Of a DNA stretch of 64,000 nucleotides, positions 1 through 12,880 are shown piece after piece. Under the pieces are notes generated by a model. It was given only the letters and a program-made list of their open reading frames with translations. It made no database searches and had not been told where the DNA came from. The position numbers were made by a program, and so were the translations under genes. The DNA lies in contig CM047428.1 of assembly GCA_026168455.1 (NCBI GenBank), positions 5,062,443-5,126,442 of the forward strand, given 5' to 3'. The DNA comes from Theocolax elegans. Its lineage: Eukaryota > Arthropoda > Insecta > Hymenoptera > Cerocephalidae. Numbering within the stretch: the first letter of the stretch is position 1; every line of letters begins with the position of its first letter.

Positions 1-2095
1 TATTTGTTTATAATTCTATCGATTAAATTGATGATTAAAAATTAAATTATTTAAAAAATTAAAAATTATTTAAAATTGTTGAGTATTTGTGTTAACTATT
101 GTGTTATTGGGTTACAACTCATTTCAGCTTAATAACTATTATTGGAATATTGAGTTATATTAACAACTTTTTCAATCGAAAAAAGTATTTTAAATTTTGA
201 CTCAAAACTCGAAAAAAGTATTATTGTTTTTTTTAGGTTATTAGATTTTATGATTAAAACACTTTTAGTTGAAATTTGAGTTATAATAAGTACGCTGAGA
301 CGCTTCTTTACAAAATTTTAACAATTTTACTAAAAACTTACAAAATTCTTACAGTATCTTACGGTATTTTACCAGATTCTTTTTTAACCTTTAGAGGACG
401 GAGATTTGGGTTTACTGTTTTCTCTCACTTTTCTATAGAAATCGAGTTTTTGTGATGTCTCACATCTGAAAACTAACACATGTAAAGGGTCGATCATGGG
501 CATGGCCCGTAATAGGGACCATCCTGGCCGGAAGGGTAAAGCAAATGTTAATTTTTTATAAGTTTCAATGAAAATTGATTTTTTGACTCCTAAATTCAAC
601 TGATTCGTACCCAATGAGTATAGAAGGTAACTCGAAGTTCCTGATTAGTAATATTTAACCGTTTTAAAATTCAAGTTGGCATGTCCAAAAACAGACAACG
701 CGTGCACCACGATTAAAAACTTTACCAAAAATCGAAATATAACACATTTTACGAAAATTAATTTAAATTATTAAATTACATTAATTTTAAATTCTCCAAA
801 ACTTAAGTCAGATTCTTATAGGTCGTTTTTGGCAAATATTTGATGACTTTTTCAAAAATCTTGTCCCGTATACGGGCCTCTAAAGGTTAAATAACTTTTT
901 TAAATAATTATTTTTTTTAAATAATGAAATATTTGTGAAAGTAAAAATCGAGGGGCTAGTTAGCTGTATGGCCTACGCTCCATTACGGCATCATTTTAGT
1001 AGATTTTCTATTTCACAATTTATATTAACTATTAATTATTATTTATATTATTTATATTTATATTAATTATTACACACATTTTAATGGGTTATAACTAGGA
1101 TTCAAACTTATTCTATGTTTTCAAGCTTAAAGGTAGGTGAAAAATTAGTATCTTACCCCGTTAGTTATTTGAATTAGTTATTTGAACCATTTCATTTTTT
1201 GTAAATAAAGATTATGCATTTTACAAACAGCTTAAAATGAATTCTTTTTCAACTCGTTCGAGCCAATAATTAATCTCCAAATAAAAATATCAAATTTTTG
1301 AAATAAAAACAATTATTCGTTTTAAATTACAAAGGTCATGCGTACAAAGAATTATTTTATAGAACGAATTTGTATATATATATTTAACACAGCAGGTGCT
1401 TTGCATACTTATCCTTTTTTTATTTTTCGGACCTAGTCTGTTATTTTTATTTTTCTCTTTCTGGAAAACTGGCCTCGTTTACCCTTCCCTTCCGTGCGCG
1501 AGTCTTCCCGTATTACTTTTTTTCTTCTTTCCCTTCTTTTTTACTCCCTTTTTCTTTCGGCACTGGTTTTTCCGTATATCGTACCTTTTGCTCTCGCGTC
1601 GTTGTTTTTTTTCCGGCAATACGACTAACAGTTCCCTTTTTCGTTTCATCCAACAACAGTTATTCAACACTTGATATCTGTTTTATTTCGCGTAAATTCC
1701 TTCTCTTTTTTTTTCTCTTGTGTTACCATTACATACTTTTTTGCGAATTTCGGAGGTAAATGGTTAATTAAGTTTTTTTTTTGAAGAAATTTTTGTTTAG
1801 ATTGTTTATGTAAGAGTAAAACGTGAATTTATGCAGCAATTACGGTTTAATTTTCCGCGATCGTATTTATATGTTCTATATACGCGTGTGTGTATATATA
1901 TATGGTAAATAATGTGTGGGTGGACGTAGTGTCGTTTTATATGCAAATTGTATATTTTTTCTTTTTTGTGTTTTCTTTGTTTTTTAATCCGAGTGAAAAT
2001 TGTAAAAATGAAGATGAGTATACAGGGAGACGCTGCTTTAAATACGTTAGGAGGTTAAATAGGTTAGGTTAGATAGGATCCCACATAATTCGACA
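1..2095. other. AT-rich noncoding DNA, no gene seen
   Basis: I see no supportable gene here. Short open frames at 384-614, 1396-1674 and 1890-2072 have no recognisable domain; the second is a pyrimidine-rich tract read as Phe/Leu/Ser. Around 2048-2077 there is a short run of GGTTA/GGTTAGG words resembling the insect telomere repeat TTAGG, too short to be an interstitial telomere array. Confidence 0.6.
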
Positions 2096-2103
2096 CTTTG
2101 GTC

Positions 2104-2470
2104 AAACATTTTGGAAACATAAAGGGACCGTCTCTAAAGTATAGAAATGTTTTGTCACCTAAAATCTTATTTTTAAACATTTTTAAATATCCATCTTTAA
2201 GTAACTTCAAATTCTGGTGGCAGAATCTTTTTCTTAGTAACTTGTACAACGATTAAAGAACACAGAAGTTCTTCCACCAGAATTTTATTCTAGTAAATGA
2301 TTTATGTTTTATAGAACGTTTGCAACACTTCGCACAAATGTTACAAGACAGTTTTTGAAATGTTTTTGCAAGGAATTGAAAACGGCTAAGATTTTTAAAA
2401 CTAAAAATTCAGGCAATAGGACATCTCTAACTTTTAAAGTCGGTACCTTTATGTTTTCAGATTTTTAAAG
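2104..2470. repeat. Old, diverged foldback (inverted repeat) element
   Basis: The left part (about 2115-2150, containing GAAACATAAAGGGACCG) matches the reverse complement of 2420-2465 (GAAAACATAAAGGTACCGAC). A second inner pair lies at 2208-2225 and 2272-2288 around ATTCTGGTGG/CCACCAGAAT. The halves are roughly co-linear as a palindrome but carry many mismatches and indels. This fits an ancient palindromic MITE whose ends and target duplication I cannot define. Confidence 0.4.
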
Positions 2471-2499
2471 AAACGTATTTTAAGTTACAAAAAAAAGTA

Positions 2500-4190
2500 A
2501 AAGAGTTTTAAGGTGAAAGAAACATTTTTTAAGTTTCCGAAACGTTTTACCAACGTGACGCGCTATGTGTGGCTACGAGAAGAGAGAGCACGTTTTAGTT
2601 TTTACTTTCTAGTCAATTTAGAGATTAACTAAAATTTATTATTTAACACATTTAATATGCAATTTTTAGTAATTAAACATTATTTTTAAATGTTTAACTA
2701 CATTAAAAATTATGTTTTATTTAAATTTTTGTGAATATAAATTTGTAAGTGAAGGTTAGTTTCATTAATTTCGAACATTTAACCTTAAATTTTCGAGGTT
2801 TTTTAATGATATATACAAATTTTATATGATAATCCCTATATATATTTATGTATTTCCTAATCGTGAATGTTCAAATATATTTAATATTTTGTTTCTTTGT
2901 AACGATGGTATATTGTTGTCAACTAAAATACCTAAGTTTTAATGGCATCGAAACAGTACCGACATATGCGCTTATAATGAAACAATAAATTTTGAATCAA
3001 TTTTATGGAAAAAATTACACGTTATTGAAATTTTGCAAAAACGGTGAGATAAGTTCAATTTAACTATTTCATTTACTATTTAACTATTTTTATAACATTC
3101 AAAAAACTATAGAGCCTCCTTAAGTTGTTTATTTATTGGTATTATTCATATCTATATAGAAATACGATTTGAGTACTGATCAGAAATTGGGTATGATATA
3201 TAGTTGATGATAATATGTATAGATGGAGTTAATCGATGGAAATTACGGAATTAATTAAAAATGTCATAAAAATATCGTTAAATTCATTTTTCTTTCATAA
3301 GTTTAGAACAAATAAAGATATTTGAGCTTCCATTTTTTAATTCCAATTTACTCGATCTCAACTTTGTTTCGAACTTAAGTTTGGATATTTGTCTTTATAT
3401 GTTTTTTTGGCGAAATTTTTCGTTATTTGCTTATATCTATCTAAAACAAGATCATCGGAGTCTAAAATTCCGGGTTTCTTCATATATTTGTAATAGTAAA
3501 CATATCCTAGAGTTTGTTAAAAACCCGTTTCCCGCAGGTGTGACACTCTCCTTGTAAGTACATAATTCACGTCATTTTTTTTGACCTCATATTGTTATAA
3601 ATTTTTATTCAATTAATTAATCAATTATATTAAATAACACCTTAGAGATATTATATATATTCAAGTTCTATTAAATAATAATTTTTCCTCGCATCATCTA
3701 CCTAAGTTTATAAAAAAAAACACCGTTGAGAAAAAAGTACCAAAAATTTTTCACCTCGTAACGCTGAATCCCTTCATTCTTCCACCGCTGATCCTGCATA
3801 CAATGCGCAAACTCAAGTAAAAATTTCGAAAGTTGAAGAAAAAGTTAAAGAAAAAATAACGTGAGTGAAATAAAAAAAAATGACCGTTGATTAATGACGT
3901 TTATTACGATGAATTATTATTATCCTTATAATGCGGTGTGCTCATTACTTAGCTCCGGGCGTGGCGATGACCCCCCGTGCGCGATGTGCGCAGTTTGAGC
4001 ACGCAACGTCGACATACCAACATTTGAGTGAGACACGCGAGAAACGTTTAATAAACGTATATGTGCATGTGTAAACACTTTGGCAAGTGGTGAACTTTGC
4101 AATAATAACCTATGCTTAACGATCCTATAGGCTTATAGTACACGTAAAATCACTGGAACGTATACATACTTTTTCGCTTTTATGGGATAC
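2500..4190. other. AT-rich noncoding DNA with one GC-richer island
   Basis: No gene is supported. About 3935-4090 is clearly richer in G+C than its surroundings and non-repetitive in this window, containing CTCCGGGCGTGGCGATGACC. It could be a conserved noncoding element or a small exon; the sequence alone does not decide. Confidence 0.4.
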
Positions 4191-4194
4191 CCTA

Positions 4195-4491
4195 CACTGA
4201 GAGAAGAGTTTTATAAAAATTACCATACCATTCAGTAACAATTACAAAACATCTTTGTAATGGATCCTCAAACTGTAAAAATTATAATTTTTACTACACT
4301 GTTCTGTAATTTTTACGATTTCGTCTTGTAAATATGACTAAACAATGATAATAATTACAATGCAGAATGGTAAAAAGTACAAAGCAGTACAGTAAAAATT
4401 ATTATTTTTACAGTTTGAGGATCCGTTACTTAACTGTTTTGTTATTGTTACTGAACTGTATTGTAATATTTACAAAACTCTGCTTTCAGTG
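4195..4491. mobile_element. Palindromic MITE, 297 bp, TA target duplication
   Basis: The element starts CACTGAGAGAAGAGTTTT and ends as the inverted copy AAAACTCTGCTTTCAGTG. The two halves stay complementary almost to the middle, including matching GGATCC-containing segments near 4262 and 4420. TA lies immediately outside each end (4193-4194 and 4492-4493), as expected of Tc1/mariner-type insertion. There is no coding capacity, so any movement depended on a transposase made elsewhere. Superfamily placement rests on the TA alone. Confidence 0.7.
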
Positions 4492-4538
4492 TAATTGTAT
4501 CATGGAAATGATGAGACAGAGAAAAAAGGCGTAAAATA

Positions 4539-5312
4539 CAGTGGAACCAATTATCGATCAGTAACCAACTATGTCGATAATAATTTTGATAAAAAAACAC
4601 GATTTTTTATTATTTCTAGTAATATATTGAAACATTTGAAAATTGTTATGTATAATGAATAATAATCAACAAATCAATGGTATTTGGCATCGTTAAGAAT
4701 CATTCCTAGCGCACATGACTACGAGGTAAAGCAACTTCGATAGTGAATTAATTTAATTATATTAGATTTTTATTATCGAAGATGACAAATATACATCTTT
4801 TAGATAAAAAAGGAATTAAATAGAAAAAGTAAGGCTTACTTGATATCACTTTTATGTTTATTTTTTAGGAGATCGAGAATTGGTTGTCGTTTTTATATAA
4901 TTGATAACTATTGAGATTTTTACAAAAACAGGATTGTTTTTCATTTATTTATACATTTTTATCAACATTAAAAAAAACGAATAGTATAACGAAAAGCATA
5001 CGAACCTGGAGATTTAAAACTGAATAGAATAAAATAAATACTATTAATTTTAAATGTGATTAATGTAAAATTCAAAATTATTTTATAATTTACGTTTAAT
5101 AATAATTATTAAATAATTTTTTAAATTACATTATATTGATCGACAATTGGTTCTCGAAGGTGTCGATAATTGTTTTCCATCACCAATTACAGATCGGTAA
5201 TTCGTGCAATTGAGTTTTTTATATTTTATTTAATATTTTTTTTTATTATAAATATTATTTTTCAATTAATTTATAAATTATATCCGCTACGTGATCGATA
5301 ATTGGTTCCATT
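4539..5312. mobile_element. Pogo/Tigger-like nonautonomous element with CAGTGGAACC end
   Basis: The left end CAGTGGAACCAATTATCGAT follows a TA (4537-4538). TGGAACCAATTATCGATCA recurs inverted at 5292-5310. CAGTGGAACC starts are typical of pogo/Tigger-class elements (family knowledge). The right end is decayed past GGTTCCA, so the last bases and the second TA are uncertain. Diverged GATCGATAATTGG words recur inside (about 5135-5205). The first 200 bp are related to sequence at 26150 and 27690. No transposase frame remains. Confidence 0.5.
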
Positions 5313-7838
5313 ATCTTAAATTTTCATCGAAATTTTAGTAATTATTAGGATTTGTCACTTTTATCGAGACGTTCTGGAAAATGTGTTTGTCACAATTCAT
5401 GATGAAAGATCTGTTATTAATTGTGAGTATTTTAATTAGTAACAAAAAAGAAACAGTCATTTGCCAGTAAATTATCTATCATCTATAATTAATATGGTGA
5501 TGTGACCGTAATGACTTATAAGAAAGTAATTAATATTCAAAGAGAACTGCACCTAACCTCAAAAATCGGAATTTCCAGTAAGGTCCTAATTTTTATTTTT
5601 GAAATAGATATTATATAGATCGATATTTCTACATACTTTTTAAAAATAAAATACATTTGACAAATAGGAAAAGGATAGTTTTATAAAATAAACAAAGTTT
5701 GATTTTTTACTTTTGTACTTGAATTACACAACACGCGCAAGGAAAATTTTGCTATAAAATTACCGTGACATTGATGTGGATTTGTGGCATAAGCCAGTCG
5801 ACAAACATTAACCTGAAAATTCATAGCTTTTATAGCTATATCTTTTGTATCAATTGTCTCGAAATTACTACGTTGACTCGTTGTATTTTATACGCAAATT
5901 TTCTTACGCCTTTTTAACCTTTAATTTCAGTAAAATTAAACGCCCTGTAAACTGTAATGTAATAATCCAAGTTTAAATTCAAATAATTATTTTCGGTACC
6001 AATTAATCAGTCTTTTTTAATTTAGTTTTAATTTTAAATTAAAGATGATTTTTTTTATTTTTATTTCTTTTATTTAATTTAATTTAAATTTTTTTAAATT
6101 ATATATTCCTATATTAGTTTAAAGTCTAAAGTGTAAAAATTGTTATCAGGAAGTGTAAATTATGAATATTAGACTTTAGAAAGGATTAAAATGTGAAAAA
6201 TATACTTTAAAAAAAGTGTAAAAGGCTAAAATTACACTTAAACGTAAAATACGCTTCATAAAAGCTTTACACTTTAAAAAAGATTAAAATAGGAAAATTA
6301 CATCTTACAAAAGTTTAAATGATTGGTATTCGAATTCTAAAGGGTATCTAATGATTTTTACACTTCAGGAGAATGTAATTTATATATCTAAATTTACAGT
6401 TTTGTTATAATAACATTAATATTTAAAAAAAAATAAATTAACATATAAAACATTATACTAAATAATAACCACAAAACATTTAAAAACAGGTCAATTTTAT
6501 TCAGAAATCAAACTATTAGAAACGAAAACGATATATATTTTAGGTAAAAACGAGCCTCTTACTTTAAGTATCTCTTTAAATTAAAGTTTATTTTATTTTA
6601 TATCATTTTAATTTTAACTTTGGTTATTTAATTTAATTTTTTTATCAATTGTTCGTAGCGTTCATATATATACCGCGCATCAATTCTGGTAAAAATCGAA
6701 ACAATTTTCTTTTCTCGTTACAAACTAGATGTGAAAAATGAGTTTTTGAAAAATCAACCCAATAGCACCATAAACGATATATTTCAGATATAAATTAACC
6801 ATATTATCTTCACAATCCATAAAAAAGAAACGTCTGAATAATCACCAACTACAAAAATCACCTAACCTCAAAAACACACTTAGTAAAATTTCATTTTCCC
6901 CATCTACAAATCTATATAATGTATAAAAAGAAAATTCTCGTAAAAAATTCACGAAATTTCCTTTTGCGACATATACATACACATAACCTGCAAGAAAAGA
7001 AAAAAAAAACACCAAGAAAATTTCATGAGAGAAGTAGCTAAACCGGAATATGACGATGTCTATACCACTCGAAAAAGGAAGTCGACTTTCTAATACCGAA
7101 AATTCAAGTAACATATTCTTACCTCGCGCCTATATAAAGAATGCATTGCAACCTCTTCCTTCCCTCCTTTTTCTTCTATATATATATACGAGAGAAAAAG
7201 CTCTGACGAAATGCATACACACCCACATACATATATAGAGAGAAGGAGTAGATCACTTTCGCGAAAACTCGGGTTGGATAAAAGCCGCTGGTGAAATTGA
7301 GCGCCGGCACGGGAGAAACAGAGAGGGAGAGAGGGGAGGAGGGAAGGGGGAGAGGGAGAGAGTGATAAAAAAAGGAAGGAAAAATACACACGCGTAGTCC
7401 GACGATTCCGAAGGACTTTTTAGTGTAACGTTGAAAAAAATAAAATGTAAATGTATATACTGCGAAGGTGTTAAAACGACAGATAATACATTATATCGTT
7501 CGTTTCACTTTAGACATGGGTTTTTTTTTCTCGTCAGTGTATAAAATTTTGAGGTTAGAATTGTTGGAAAATGGTTTATTAAATTGTGTAATAGTTTTTA
7601 CGATGTTAGTACACTTGTATAGAAGGATGTTGCTTATTATTTGTAGTGTGGAAAAAAATTTGAGGTTAGAATTATTGTTTTTAATAAATTACGATGATAC
7701 AATAGTTTATATATATGAATTAAATTCAGGGTATAGTTTTATCGAGCGAATCAAATTTTAAGGTTAGATTTGTTCAACCGTTTCACTATGTTTACACCGA
7801 ATGAATTGTGTAATAAAAGAAGTACGTAAGAATTAATT
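5313..7838. other. AT-rich noncoding DNA
   Basis: No gene is supported. At 6120-6380 there is a degenerate local repeat of words like ACTTTAAAAAAG, ATTAAAAT and TACACTT. ACCTAACCTCAAAA, the dispersed TTTTGAGGTTAGG motif on the minus strand, occurs near 5550 and 6858. About 7240-7400 is a purine-rich, GC-richer stretch (GAGAGGGAG runs) between two AT-rich flanks; its open frames on either strand are low-complexity. Confidence 0.5.
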
Positions 7839-7858
7839 CAAAAATGTTATTCAGGGAG

Positions 7859-8062
7859 GCTTGCGATGGTTCGATCGGTTAGGGCGTGGGGTTCGTAATG
7901 TGGAGATCCCAGGTTCGATTCCCGATCCCGGCCGTTTGATACAAGCCCCACTGAGGAATGTATTTTCAACAAGTGCTTTCTTAACAAGGACATCGTATGA
8001 CCTCCGTTGCTGATTAGCACCGATTTGGAAGCATAAAAAGAGCGACTTTAATAAAATAATAA
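7859..8062 (+). mobile_element. tRNA-derived SINE, full-length copy 1
   Basis: The 5' part is tRNA-like, with an A-box-like TGGTTCGATCGGTTAGGG at 7867-7884 and a B box GGTTCGATTCC at 7912-7922, the internal RNA polymerase III promoter arrangement. A non-tRNA body follows, containing CAACAAGTGCTTTCTTAAC and GATTAGCACCGATTTGG, and then an A-rich tail. Target-site duplications are AAAAATGTTATTCAGGGAG (7840-7858) and the same word with one change (8063-8081). These prove insertion by target-primed reverse transcription. Related copies lie at 20045 and, inverted, at 22392. Confidence 0.9.
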
Positions 8063-8081
8063 AAAAATGTTATTCATGGAG

Positions 8082-9480
8082 CATGCCACCTTGAAGCGAT
8101 TTTTGCAAATCAAATTTGGAGGTTACAATCCTTTAACTATTCGTATATTTTATTATACTAAATATGAATTAATTAATATAAAAATGCCTTATAATTAAAT
8201 CACATCTCACAAATCAATAATAATAATCATTGTTAGACGTGTTTAAGGTTAGATTCCCATGCAAACCAAAATAAAATATTTAAGTTATAAAATTCCTCAA
8301 TCCGCTATATATTAACGCGTCATTTAAACAATTCACATAAACTCACACTATTAACTTCACGCGTTCTCTCTTTTCTGCACATAAAATTTTGAGGTTAAGT
8401 TCGCAATTCATCCTTTCACGTATTAAATTTTTCTTGAGGTTATAGGTCAACCTTTCCCGACAATCTTACGAATTAATTCAATATGGGTTAAGAAAAAGGT
8501 GGGTATACCAAGTGAATTTCCTTATCTAAATTCTCTATGGAAACTCTCCCTCTCTCTCTATATATATATGTACACGTGAAGTTTTGAAGTAGCCTTGTCT
8601 CTCTGACCATTGAATGTCCCCCTATTACAACGTCGTCTCTTAGTGTTATCAACTCCGAAGAGGGAAAGAGAAGAGAGAGAGAGAGAGAGAGAGGGAATAT
8701 CAAAGTGTACTCGGTCTCTCTCTTGTAATACAAGTTTGATATTATTCTAATGACCTATTCATACTGTTACCAACAAAGCAGCGCCACCACTGGGATTACA
8801 ACGTTCTCGTCTATGATAATGGTGTTTTCATATCATTGTTTTATAATTAAAACATTCGGGTGTATACTTACATTGTCTTAATTAATCTTATATATTCGTG
8901 TGTGTATTTGTGTGTATCAAAGTGTGGATGTAATTATGTAGTTAAAAAGATTGACTTTGGGGAATATAATACGTGTGCTCTGGAAAGTTTGTTATAGGTT
9001 AGGTATACGGTAGGAGCAAATTATTCAATATTAGGCTATGTAGTTTATGGCCAGAAATTGCCTAGTTTTGTTTACAGTTGTTTATGTTTGTTTAAACAGT
9101 CATACAAGCCTATGAAAATTATATCACCTAACCTCAAAATGATAATCAATCAATAGGTTATTATCGTTAATAATGTATATTTCATTATTTACCCAGTAAA
9201 AATACAGTGAGTTTAAAATGGTTTGTATAATTATAAAGAATAAAGTAGTAATATAAGAAAAATAAGAGCCCGTCTGAATAGAAATAGAAGTATACGGTCG
9301 TCATTCACATCTTACCTATATCTGTACTTTACAGTATGGTTTAAGAGGCCCTTACACGATTTATAATTGCATATTGGTTGTTAGGTTAAATTCAGAGGCA
9401 AATGTTACCATCTGATATCAAGATAATAATAACTTTTACTTATAACTTTAAAGTAGCTTACCTTTTGCAGAAATATGATC
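8082..9480. other. AT-rich noncoding DNA with GA microsatellite
   Basis: No gene is supported. (GA)n occupies about 8665-8694. TTTTGAGGTTA-type motifs occur near 8387 and 8432, and the minus-strand form near 9123. Confidence 0.5.
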
Positions 9481-9481
9481 A

Positions 9482-9950
9482 TTTTGAGGTTAGCTGAATT
9501 ACGAGTCGTGAGCCATTTTTGGTTAAATGACCCTTTTTGACCATTAAATACGAAGTATGGGACATTTTTCGGTTAAATGACCATTTTTAGCATTAATTAC
9601 AGTCTTACTGGACATTTTTGGTCAAATTATCATTTTTGACTGTAACTTACAGTTTTTCTGTACATTTTTTATCAATAACCGTTTTTCGTCTATTAATTAC
9701 CCCTTAGACTTACGACATATTTTTAGTCAAATAACTATTTTTGAACATAATTATGAATTTTTAATTATTATTTGTATATTATTGGCCACTTTCGGTCAAT
9801 TACTGTTTTCTGACTATCTATTTTGGTCAAAAGATCTTTTTGCGATTATTAATTATGGACTTATTGCATATTTTTCGACAAACGACTATTTTTTCATTAA
9901 CGAATTTATTGAACATTTTTACTTCTATACTTATTTTTAATAAAATATCG
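9482..9950. repeat. Degenerate tandem repeat field, units about 55-60 bp
   Basis: After a TTTTGAGGTTAG motif at 9482, words such as GACATTTTTGGTCAAAT, GACCATTTTTGAC and CATTAATTAC recur roughly every 55-60 bp for about 450 bp with heavy mutation. The inner GGTCAAATGACC is partly palindromic. The same vocabulary appears, mostly reverse-complemented, at 12300-12870, so this is one old repeat family. Confidence 0.5.
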
Positions 9951-10629
9951 CTTCTTTACTAGGGATGTTAGTTGCAACAGTATCATTTTTTATATTTAAC
10001 CTATGGTCCAATATAGGTTAAGATCACTATGTTAAGAATTCTTATATTTGATTTCATCGAATGAATTTAACATTTACGTATTATCTTTTACCTCAAAATT
10101 TTTTTGAAATTTTCCATAGAAAACAATTCTAGAATGAAATATTACTGGTAGAAATATTACCAATATTACTCACCAAATATTATTTCGTAAAAAGAACATG
10201 GTGAAATATTACGGTAATCACCATAATTAATGAAATTTATTGTTCATTCGCTAATATTCCATAATGTACAGATAATAATTCGTATGTATTTAAAATAAAA
10301 AGACTTTTATAAACTCGTCATCTTAAAAATTTATAACACGCGAATGATGATGTAACGACATTAATCATCGTCATATTATTCAGCAACTCGATCAATACGA
10401 CGTCCATCCCAATCTTTTGCATTATTAATTATGGCTCTGATGCTTTGTAAAATTGCGTTCGCTTGGAAAATAACAATTTTCGAAGATACACGAACGAGGA
10501 ACATTGTAAATATATTCTTTGCTAACGGATAAACAAATAAACAAAGTAGAAAAGTTATATTAGAATTTAGAATTTTCAAAGTTTTCTTTTTTTATTGAAA
10601 GTTAAATAAAAATTTGATTTTTCTTTTTA
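9951..10629. other. AT-rich noncoding DNA
   Basis: No gene is supported. A minus-strand open frame at 10376-10579 (67 codons) has no recognisable domain. Short inverted words around GAAATATTAC (10137-10220) are noted but too short to call as an element. Confidence 0.4.
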
Positions 10630-11320
10630 GGGTTCGATTCCTCGTCACTAAATGCTAGATAATTTATTTTTCATTTTTATAGAAATATAAAATGAGCAGG
10701 TTTAAGTAAAAATAAAAGCAATTTTGATTTAATAATCCAGGGTTTGACTCCTAGAGTCTGAATGTTTTTTTATAAGTGATTCCTCACGAAACCTAAAAAA
10801 GTAATTTTACATAGTGTATCGACTTGGTTACTAAATAATGTTAGAAAAAGTTTTGATTTAAATTTTTAGGGTTCGATTCTGTTCTTTACCAATCAATAAA
10901 CAAAACGCCTTCACGGAATCATAAATATAATATCTCGAAAAAGTTTCAATTTAGATTTTAAGGGTTCGATTCCGAACAAATCTGCATATATAGAACGTCA
11001 TTAACTAATATTACAAATAAAATTTTGTTATAGTTTTTCAGAGTTCAATTTCACGTTTCCACCCGTATATAGTAAAATTTTGATTTTAACAATTTTTTAC
11101 TTACAAACACTCCCTCATGAGAAACCTAGAACAACTTTAAATAGTATTTAAAAAAATATTCTATTTAGTTTTTCAAGTTTGATTCTGGTCTTTACCGAAT
11201 AATATAAACAAATCGCCGGTCCTTCATAGAATCACACAAAAAACGAATTTAAATAACATAACTCAAAAGTTTTGATTTGCTTTTCTTGAGTTCAATTCCT
11301 TCATAAACAATTCGTAGAAG
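10600..11320. repeat. Degenerate array of about 110-bp units each carrying a tRNA-B-box-like word
   Basis: Seven cores resembling GGTTCGATTCC start near 10631, 10741, 10870, 10963, 11041, 11175 and 11288. Most are preceded by AAGTTTTGATTT and a T-rich run, and several are followed by TCTTTACC, AATCAATAAACAAA or CTTCA..GAATCA words. Spacing runs from 78 to 134 bp. The first and fourth cores match the RNA polymerase III B-box consensus; the others have one to three changes. I see no matching A boxes, so these are not tRNA genes. Either an ancient tandem repeat whose unit resembled a B box, or decayed SINE parts, would explain it. Confidence 0.5.
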
Positions 11321-11343
11321 AAAAATAATATTTTCGCGCGTGA

Positions 11344-11366
11344 CAGAGAGAGAGAGAGAGAGAGGA
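11344..11366. repeat. (GA)n microsatellite
   Basis: A nearly perfect GA dinucleotide run, ending in GGAGAG. Confidence 0.9.
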
Positions 11367-12300
11367 GAGTGTAGGTAATAATTTAATTAAAATTTGTAAT
11401 AAATAAAGAATATACATATAATTTAATGAAAATTACGTTCTATCACGTAACAATGTGTACGTACCTGAAATTTACTAGACATCTCGTATAAGTACACGTA
11501 TATGTATGTATACACTACACTCATAAAATTAAAAAAGTAAATTAAAGTGTAAAAAGCAGGGCAAACTGGCATGAGTTGACTATACACCTAATTTGTAGCA
11601 CGCGAAACGACTTTAGCTAAAATTACACATTATATATATATCTATATATACATCAAAAGTTAATTTAAAGATAAATATTTATTAACGTTAAAAAAAATGG
11701 GGAATGTAATCTTGTATCAGAGTACTTGAATTTTCCATATATATATACACAACGCAGACGCATAAATTATCGCAGTTGGAAAGACGTTTTATAAATATTT
11801 TATATATATATATATGTACATAACCTAAAAGAAGACGGTGAATTGGCGAAGTTAAGTAGTTTCCATTCCTTTTGACTTGATTTTCTCTCTATCCTTTGAA
11901 CGTCGAGAAATTTGTGGTATATGTATACAGAGAAAAAATGGAGGAAGATTGTATGTATGTATGTGTGTGTGTGGCAAATGTTAAGAAGGTCGCTCCAGAC
12001 AGAGTTTCGATAAGTGGATGCGATACGAGCAAGGGAAGGAAAAAAACGTTCTTTTTCGGGTAACGTAAATCAGGCCGAATTTCACATTGCTTTTCGAAAA
12101 GGATCTTCTTTTTCTTTGTGTGTGTGTTACATTGTAAATTGACATTTTTTTTACATTTTCGTGATGTGGATTTTTTTTTGTTGGTTGAGTTTTCTCGAGT
12201 CAATCTTCGTTTTGAGGTTAGATGTCCGGGTTGATATGGAAGCGGTTACAAAATGTGTTTTTTTAGGTTGGAAACAGTTGTAACGTTTGAGGTGACGAGT
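11367..12300. other. AT-rich noncoding DNA
   Basis: No gene is supported. Short (TA)n tracts lie near 11630 and 11800. The open frame at 11889-12203 on the minus strand is Lys/Thr/Ser-rich and reads through a (GT)n stretch. A TTTTGAGGTTAGATG motif lies at about 12211. Confidence 0.5.
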
Positions 12301-12880
12301 GCAGTCTGTAATTAATGGTCAGAAAATGGTTATTTAACCAATATTGACCAGTAAGTTAGTTGTCAATGATTTAAATATTCTTATAACCAACTAACTTCGT
12401 AATGATTTATTTCTGTTAGAGATATTATTTGATATAATTAATTAATTAATTGATTAATGAAAAATATATAAAAAAAACTTTAAATTTTTTGTTGATCCGA
12501 TAATTGGTTATTTAATCAAAAATGTCGTTAAACTCAGTAATTACTGGCCAAATGACGGCGTTTTCACCGAAAATGGTAGTTGCGTTTAAAATTACCAGTA
12601 AGTTCTTAGTTATGGTTAAGATACGGTAACATGATGAAATGTAATCAATAATTATTGTTATTAATCGTCATTAATTGTTAATTAGGTCAAAGGTGACCAG
12701 TAACTTCGTAGTAATTTTCAGAAAACGGTCACTTTACGTTAAACTTCTCAATGTCAATTATCGTTATTAATTGCTAATTATATCAAACGTGACCAGAATG
12801 TTTGTATTAATGGTTAAAAATGGTCATATGACCGAAAATTGCCAATAATTGCGTAATTTATATCCAAAAAATGTTGGTTT
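12300..12880. repeat. Degenerate repeat field (GACCAGTAA / GGTCATTTAACC vocabulary)
   Basis: Words such as TAATTAATGGTCAGAAAA, TTGACCAGTAAGTTAG, GTGACCAGTAACTTCGTA and GGTCATATGACCGAAAAT recur at irregular 50-100 bp steps. They read as the reverse complement of the 9482-9950 field. Mutation is heavy and no unit boundary is sharp. Confidence 0.45.

Noticed and set aside
2048..2077. Interstitial telomere array
   Set aside because: Only one or two GGTTAGG-like words in a row, too few to call an array.
7859..8062. Functional tRNA gene
   Set aside because: It has A and B boxes but lacks a convincing cloverleaf, is followed by a SINE body and tail, and is flanked by target duplications.
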